Part shown: positions 59,901 to 64,000 of the stretch, piece by piece
Layout: every line of letters starts with the position of its first letter
How positions within the stretch are numbered: position 1 is the stretch's first letter
The notes under the pieces: generated by a model
What the model was told of the DNA's origin: nothing
What the model saw: the letters and a program-made list of their open reading frames with translations, nothing else
The model's database searches: none
Source: Thiopseudomonas alkaliphila
Lineage (GTDB): Bacteria; Pseudomonadota; Gammaproteobacteria; Pseudomonadales; Pseudomonadaceae
Reading direction: 5' to 3'
Assembly (NCBI RefSeq): GCF_001267175.1
Contig: NZ_CP012358.1
Location: 784,501-848,500, forward strand
DNA length: 64,000 bases
Program-made: the position numbers and the translations under genes

Positions 59901-62609
59901 ATGTCACCCATCACTGCCCAGCTGTTTGATGAGACAGCATTCGCAGCACTGGCTAGCGCTTCCGCTGCCGAGCGAATCAGCCTATTTCGCCAAGCAAAAG
60001 AAGAATCTGATCAGCGGCTAGATCAACTCTTTGCTGAAGGCCAGCCAATTACCCCACTGATCCATGCCCGCGCCTGGGTGATGGACCAATTGCTATTACA
60101 AGCTTGGCAATTATTTGCCTGGCCCGCTAGTGCCCAAATTGCCCTAGTTGCTGTGGGCGGCTATGGCCGTGGTGAACTGCACCCACACTCAGATATTGAT
60201 ATTATGTTGCTCACGGCGGACACCCCTTGTCCCCACACTCAAGAGCTAGCCAGCCAGTTTATTACGTTGCTTTGGGACTTAGGACTTAATATTGGTCACA
60301 GTGTACGCACCCTTAGCCAATGCAGTAGCGAAGCGGCAGATGATCTAACCGTAGTCACTACGCTGATGGAAAGCCGTACACTGGTCGGCGATCCCGCCTT
60401 ACTGGCAGAAGTCAGCAAACAGATCGCTACCGAGCAGATGTGGCCCAGCGCAATTTTCTTTTTAGCCAAACTTGAAGAGCAGCGTAGTCGCCACCTTAAA
60501 TATAACGACACCGAATACAACCTAGAGCCCAATGTTAAAACGTCTCCAGGCGGTCTACGGGATATCCAAACGGTGTTGTGGGTAGCACGTCGCCAGTTTA
60601 ACTTTAACTCCCTTGAAGATTTGCAACGCTCTGGTTTTTTAACCGACACCGAATACAGCTTATTTCACTCGGCTCGCGAGTTCCTCTGGCAAGTGCGCTA
60701 CGCTTTGCATGTGTTAGCTGGCCGCGAAGAAGACCGCCTCCTGTTGGATTATCAACGGAAAATCGCCGAGCAGTTTGGCTATAGCGATAATGAACACCTG
60801 CTGGCCATCGAGCAGTTTATGCAAAAGTACTACCGCACCGTCATGGGCATTAGCAAGCTGTGTGATTTACTCAGCCAGTACTTTGAAGAAACCATTTTAC
60901 GCGATGATGAGAGCCATCCGCCGCTGTGTCTCAATAAACGCTTTCAGGTACGTGCGGGTTACCTTGAGGTTACTCATCCTAAGGTATTTCGCGAAACACC
61001 TTTTGCTCTCTTAGAGGCCTTTGTCTTACTGGCACAAAATCCAGAAATTAAAGGCGTGCAATCGGCCACTATCCGCCTGTTGCGTGATAGCCGCCACCTG
61101 ATTGACGAGAACTTCCGTCAAGATATTCGCAACACCAGCTTATTTATCGAGCTATTTAAAAGCAAAGAAGGCATTCACATGAATCTGCGGCGGATGCACC
61201 GCTACGGAATTTTAGGCCGCTATTTACCAGAGTTTGGCGCGATCACCGGGCAAATGCAGCATGACCTGTACCATATCTATACTGTAGATGCCCACACCCT
61301 GAACCTGATTAAACACCTACGCAAATTGCGCCACCCTGATTTTGCCGAAAAGTTCTCACTGGCCAGCGCGATTTTAGCGCGCCTGCCTAAGCCGGAACTG
61401 ATTTATCTGGCAGGGTTGTACCATGACATCGGTAAAGGCCGCGGCGGCAACCACTCAGAACTGGGCGCGGTGGATGCCGAAGCCTTTTGCATTCGCCATC
61501 GCCTACCGATCTGGGATACGCGCCTGATTACTTGGCTAGTTAAAAGCCATCTCATTATGTCGGCTACCGCCCAACGCAAAGATATTTCAGATCCACAAGA
61601 AATTCATAACTTTGCCCGCTTAGTAGGGGATCAAACTCGCTTAGATTATTTATACGTCCTAACCGTCGCGGATATTAATGCCACCAATCCGACACTCTGG
61701 AATTCATGGCGAGCCCAGTTATTGCGTCAGCTGTATAGCGAAACACGCCGTGCTTTACGCCGCGGCCTAGCTAATCCTCTGGATCGTGAAGAGCAAATTA
61801 GCACCCGCCAAAGTACTGCCCTTAGCTTACTCTGCAGCGAAGGTGTTGATGCCGATGCAGTTAAAAAACTGTGGAAGCAATTAGGCGAAGAGTATTTTTT
61901 ACGCCACAGCGCAGGTGACGTCGCTTGGCATACCCAAGCTATTTTAGAGCATGCCAATCCTAAGCAACCCTTGGTGCTGATTCGTGAGTCGACTTACCGC
62001 GAAACGGAGGGCGGCACTCAGCTGTTTATCTATGCCCCCAATCGCATCGACTTTTTTGCCGTCACCGTTGCTGCCTTAGATCAGCTTAACCTGAGCACCC
62101 AAGATGCGCGGATTATTACTGCAAGCAGTGGCTTTACCATTGAAACCTATATTGTGCTGGACGCAGATGGCGAGCGCATTGGTGATAATCCTGAGCACAT
62201 CGAAAGAATTCGCCAAGGGGTACTGGATGCGCTGCTAGATACTGATAACTACCCCAGCATTATTCAACGCCGTGTGCCAAGACAACTGAAGCACTTTGCC
62301 TTTACCCCTCAGGTGAGCATCCACAACGATGCCCAAGGCCCACACACGGTCATTGAAATTATTGCTCCCGACCGCCCTGGTTTATTGGTGCGCATTGCAC
62401 GCTTATTGCTCGCCTTTGAGCTTTCACTGCATAGCGCTAAAATCCTAACCTTAGGCGAACGAATTGAAGACGTGTTCTTTATTACGGATCAACATGAACA
62501 GCCTTTATCCGACCCAGAGCTATGCGAGCAACTGTATCAGGCGCTGATGGAAATGCTAACCACCGCCGAAGATTTACAGCCACGCTCCCCAGCCTTACAC
62601 GGCATTTAA
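59901..62609 (+). CDS. glnD: PII uridylyltransferase/uridylyl-removing enzyme GlnD
   Basis: A bifunctional nitrogen sensor of about 902 residues. Order: nucleotidyltransferase domain with [18 protein letters not shown] near residue 90, the HD hydrolase domain with [20 protein letters not shown] near residue 510, and two C-terminal ACT domains that bind glutamine. ATG 59901 follows GAGGAA; a TTG six codons upstream is in frame. It controls PII by uridylylation. It lies 49 bases after map. Confidence 0.95.
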   Translation: MSPITAQLFDETAFAALASASAAERISLFRQAKEESDQRLDQLFAEGQPITPLIHARAWVMDQLLLQAWQLFAWPASAQIALVAVGGYGRGELHPHSDIDIMLLTADTPCPHTQELASQFITLLWDLGLNIGHSVRTLSQCSSEAADDLTVVTTLMESRTLVGDPALLAEVSKQIATEQMWPSAIFFLAKLEEQRSRHLKYNDTEYNLEPNVKTSPGGLRDIQTVLWVARRQFNFNSLEDLQRSGFLTDTEYSLFHSAREFLWQVRYALHVLAGREEDRLLLDYQRKIAEQFGYSDNEHLLAIEQFMQKYYRTVMGISKLCDLLSQYFEETILRDDESHPPLCLNKRFQVRAGYLEVTHPKVFRETPFALLEAFVLLAQNPEIKGVQSATIRLLRDSRHLIDENFRQDIRNTSLFIELFKSKEGIHMNLRRMHRYGILGRYLPEFGAITGQMQHDLYHIYTVDAHTLNLIKHLRKLRHPDFAEKFSLASAILARLPKPELIYLAGLYHDIGKGRGGNHSELGAVDAEAFCIRHRLPIWDTRLITWLVKSHLIMSATAQRKDISDPQEIHNFARLVGDQTRLDYLYVLTVADINATNPTLWNSWRAQLLRQLYSETRRALRRGLANPLDREEQISTRQSTALSLLCSEGVDADAVKKLWKQLGEEYFLRHSAGDVAWHTQAILEHANPKQPLVLIRESTYRETEGGTQLFIYAPNRIDFFAVTVAALDQLNLSTQDARIITASSGFTIETYIVLDADGERIGDNPEHIERIRQGVLDALLDTDNYPSIIQRRVPRQLKHFAFTPQVSIHNDAQGPHTVIEIIAPDRPGLLVRIARLLLAFELSLHSAKILTLGERIEDVFFITDQHEQPLSDPELCEQLYQALMEMLTTAEDLQPRSPALHGI

Positions 62610-62654
62610 TACTGCTCAATGCCACACTCATTTTACTGACAGCTAAGGAATAAC

Positions 62655-62822
62655 ATGGACAACCCACTCAACGTAATGACTGTACTGATCTGCTGCGGCA
62701 TGTTTTTACTGACGCTCGGCTATAGCTGGCGTGAGAAAGGCTGGGGAGTATTGTTAATGATGATCGGCATGGCCAATATGTTCGGCGCCATTGTTTATCG
62801 AATTTATCTAGCGATTAATTAG
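62655..62822 (+). CDS. Small two-helix membrane protein of unknown function
   Basis: A 55-residue product read directly from ATG 62655, with AAGGAA five bases upstream. Two hydrophobic helices (about residues 6-22 and 30-52) flank a charged SWREKGWG turn. I do not recognise a family. It lies between glnD and the Spx/ArsC-like gene, where Pseudomonas normally carries dapC. The nine-base gap to the next gene suggests cotranscription. Confidence 0.65.
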   Translation: MDNPLNVMTVLICCGMFLLTLGYSWREKGWGVLLMMIGMANMFGAIVYRIYLAIN

Positions 62823-62831
62823 GAGACAAAT

Positions 62832-63182
62832 ATGAGCCAGTTGGTAATGTATGGCATTAAAAATTGTGACACCATCCGCAAAGCTCGTAAATGGTTAACT
62901 GAGCATGGGATTGAGTTTGAATTTCATGACTACAAAGCTTTAGGAGCTGATGCTGAACGACTAGCCCAATGGTGCAATGAACACGGCTGGGAAAAAATTC
63001 TTAATAAAGCAGGCACCACCTTTCGCAAGCTAGATGAGGCGCAAAAAAGCGACCTTAATCAAGACAAAGCAATTGCCCTTATGCTAGAAAACCCTTCTAT
63101 GATTAAGCGCCCTATTTTGGCGCTGAAAGATAGAGCGCTGGTAGGCTTTAAGCCTGAATATTATGCCGAGGCATTCGCTTAG
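62832..63182 (+). CDS. yffB: Spx/ArsC-like reductase-fold protein (YffB family)
   Basis: A 116-residue thioredoxin-fold protein of the ArsC/Spx superfamily. A single conserved cysteine is in KNCDTIRKARKWL at residue 12; FHDYKALG and RPILALKDRALVGFKPE near the end are typical of YffB. The arginines of true arsenate reductases are only partly present, so glutathione-dependent reduction of something other than arsenate is likely. It starts ten bases after the small membrane gene and lies just before dapD, as in Pseudomonas. Confidence 0.88.
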   Translation: MSQLVMYGIKNCDTIRKARKWLTEHGIEFEFHDYKALGADAERLAQWCNEHGWEKILNKAGTTFRKLDEAQKSDLNQDKAIALMLENPSMIKRPILALKDRALVGFKPEYYAEAFA

Positions 63183-63219
63183 TTGCCCTCTTTTCCTCTG
63201 TATGCAAAAGGACTCTTCT

Positions 63220-64000
63220 ATGTCGCAATCGTTGTTTAGCTTAGGCTTTGGCGTCGGCTCAAAAAACCTTCAAGGGGATTGGTTAGAAACCTTTTACCCC
63301 CAACCTCTGCTCAACCCTGACCCGGCTATTGTACAAGCAGTAAAACAGGTTCTGGGCTATAACGGCGGCAACACCATTATCCCATTTAACTGGGATAAAG
63401 CCTCGGAGCTGGCGCACTTACTCAAGCATATTGCGCCCCAACAAAGCGCTCTTTTGGTCAGACTGGCCGAAAGTCATCGCCCAACGGTTGCCACCTTACT
63501 GGAACACGACGATGCCCCACAAACAGTCCCTGGCGCTTACTTAAAGCTACACTTAATTTCTCACCGCCTACTCAAATCACAACAAACAAATCTGGAAGGC
63601 TTATTTGATCTTCTGCCTAATGTCGCCTGGACTAATCTAGGTGCGGTAGATTTAAACGAAGTGGCGGCTTTACAACTTGAGGAACGGATTAAAGGCCGTT
63701 TACTGGATGTGTTCTCGGTAGACCAGCTACCCAAAATGACCGACTACGTAGTGCCCCTTGATGTGCATATTGCCGACAGTGCGCGAGTGCGCCTTGGCGC
63801 TTATCTTGGAAGCCATACTCGCGTGTTACATGATGGTTGCATTGAAGCCAATATGGGCGTTGATGAGCAAAGCTGGGTAGAGGGCAGCGTCCTTAATCAA
63901 CAACTCCTGGCGATGACGGGTGAACACTGCTCAATTGGTGCTCACGCCCACGTGTCGATTATTTTAGGTGATCGTAATCATGTAGAGTCAGGTCTACACA
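63220..64000 (+). CDS. dapD: Tetrahydrodipicolinate N-succinyltransferase, long form, partial
   Basis: Read directly from ATG 63220 (AAAGGAC upstream) to the window edge: 260 residues, open at the 3' end. The N-terminus SLFSLGFGVGSKN and the central VAWTNLGAVDL match the long DapD of pseudomonads (about 344 residues). Hexapeptide-repeat sequence begins near residue 185 (I-A-D-S-A-R-V-R-L-G-A-Y-L-G). Transfers succinate from succinyl-CoA in lysine and diaminopimelate synthesis. Confidence 0.92.
   Translation, partial: MSQSLFSLGFGVGSKNLQGDWLETFYPQPLLNPDPAIVQAVKQVLGYNGGNTIIPFNWDKASELAHLLKHIAPQQSALLVRLAESHRPTVATLLEHDDAPQTVPGAYLKLHLISHRLLKSQQTNLEGLFDLLPNVAWTNLGAVDLNEVAALQLEERIKGRLLDVFSVDQLPKMTDYVVPLDVHIADSARVRLGAYLGSHTRVLHDGCIEANMGVDEQSWVEGSVLNQQLLAMTGEHCSIGAHAHVSIILGDRNHVESGLH

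Noticed and set aside
1..64000. CRISPR arrays, insertion sequences, prophage genes
   Set aside because: No regularly spaced repeats, transposase genes or phage structural genes were seen; the integrase fragment at 832 is the only mobility-related gene.

Overview
The window looks like a chromosomal segment of a gammaproteobacterium of the Pseudomonadaceae, probably one of the low-GC, AT-rich relatives such as Thiopseudomonas or Denitrificimonas. The basis is gene order and protein type: argF next to an ABC ATPase and near grxD; uvrB divergent from an aromatic aminotransferase; a MexAB-OprM/TtgABC-type efflux operon; a Pha/Mnh antiporter operon with fused A and B subunits; map-glnD-yffB-dapD; and the rpsB-tsf-pyrH-frr-uppS-cdsA-dxr-rseP-bamA-skp-lpxD-fabZ-lpxA-lpxB-rnhB cluster. 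The genus is an inference; no rRNA lies in the window.

Layout. Bases 1-1026 look like a decayed integron: a truncated integrase start with an intact LexA box, and a divergent, incomplete cassette-like membrane-protein gene at the left edge. Bases 1023-7645 are devoted to sulfur and methionine: a TauE-type exporter, a flavin reductase, the folate-independent methionine synthase pair MesD/MesX behind a MetR-type box, and the CysTWA sulfate importer without its binding protein. Bases 7764-11847 hold pyruvate kinase, monothiol glutaredoxin, ornithine carbamoyltransferase and an orphan ABC ATPase. Bases 11983-17980 hold the RND efflux operon with an operator-like palindrome and an attenuator-like leader. 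Bases 18062-19282 encode two envelope lipoproteins. Then come a CoA-transferase/hydrolase, a 36-residue CcoM-like oxidase subunit behind an ANR-type box, rapA, trmO, galU, a DEAD-box helicase and rarD.

Bases 28565-34293 are the six-gene multisubunit Na+/H+ antiporter operon. After an MDR-family oxidoreductase, a DUF4377 lipoprotein and a gene-poor stretch ending at tRNA-Leu(UAA), there are uvrB, the aminotransferase, a three-gene ABC exporter and cvfB. From 44393 to 58754 the leftward strand carries the envelope and translation supercluster (lipid A, BamA, RseP, isoprenoid, phospholipid, ribosome recycling, EF-Ts, S2). Rightward from 59069 run map, glnD, a small membrane protein, a Spx/ArsC-like protein and a partial dapD.

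Most of the window is conserved core genome. The parts most worth a second look are the SOS-box integron relic (1-1026), the MesD/MesX/flavin-reductase cluster with its MetR box (1869-4627), the ANR-box ccoM gene (21294-21489), and the operator plus competing-hairpin leader of the RND operon (11983-12171).
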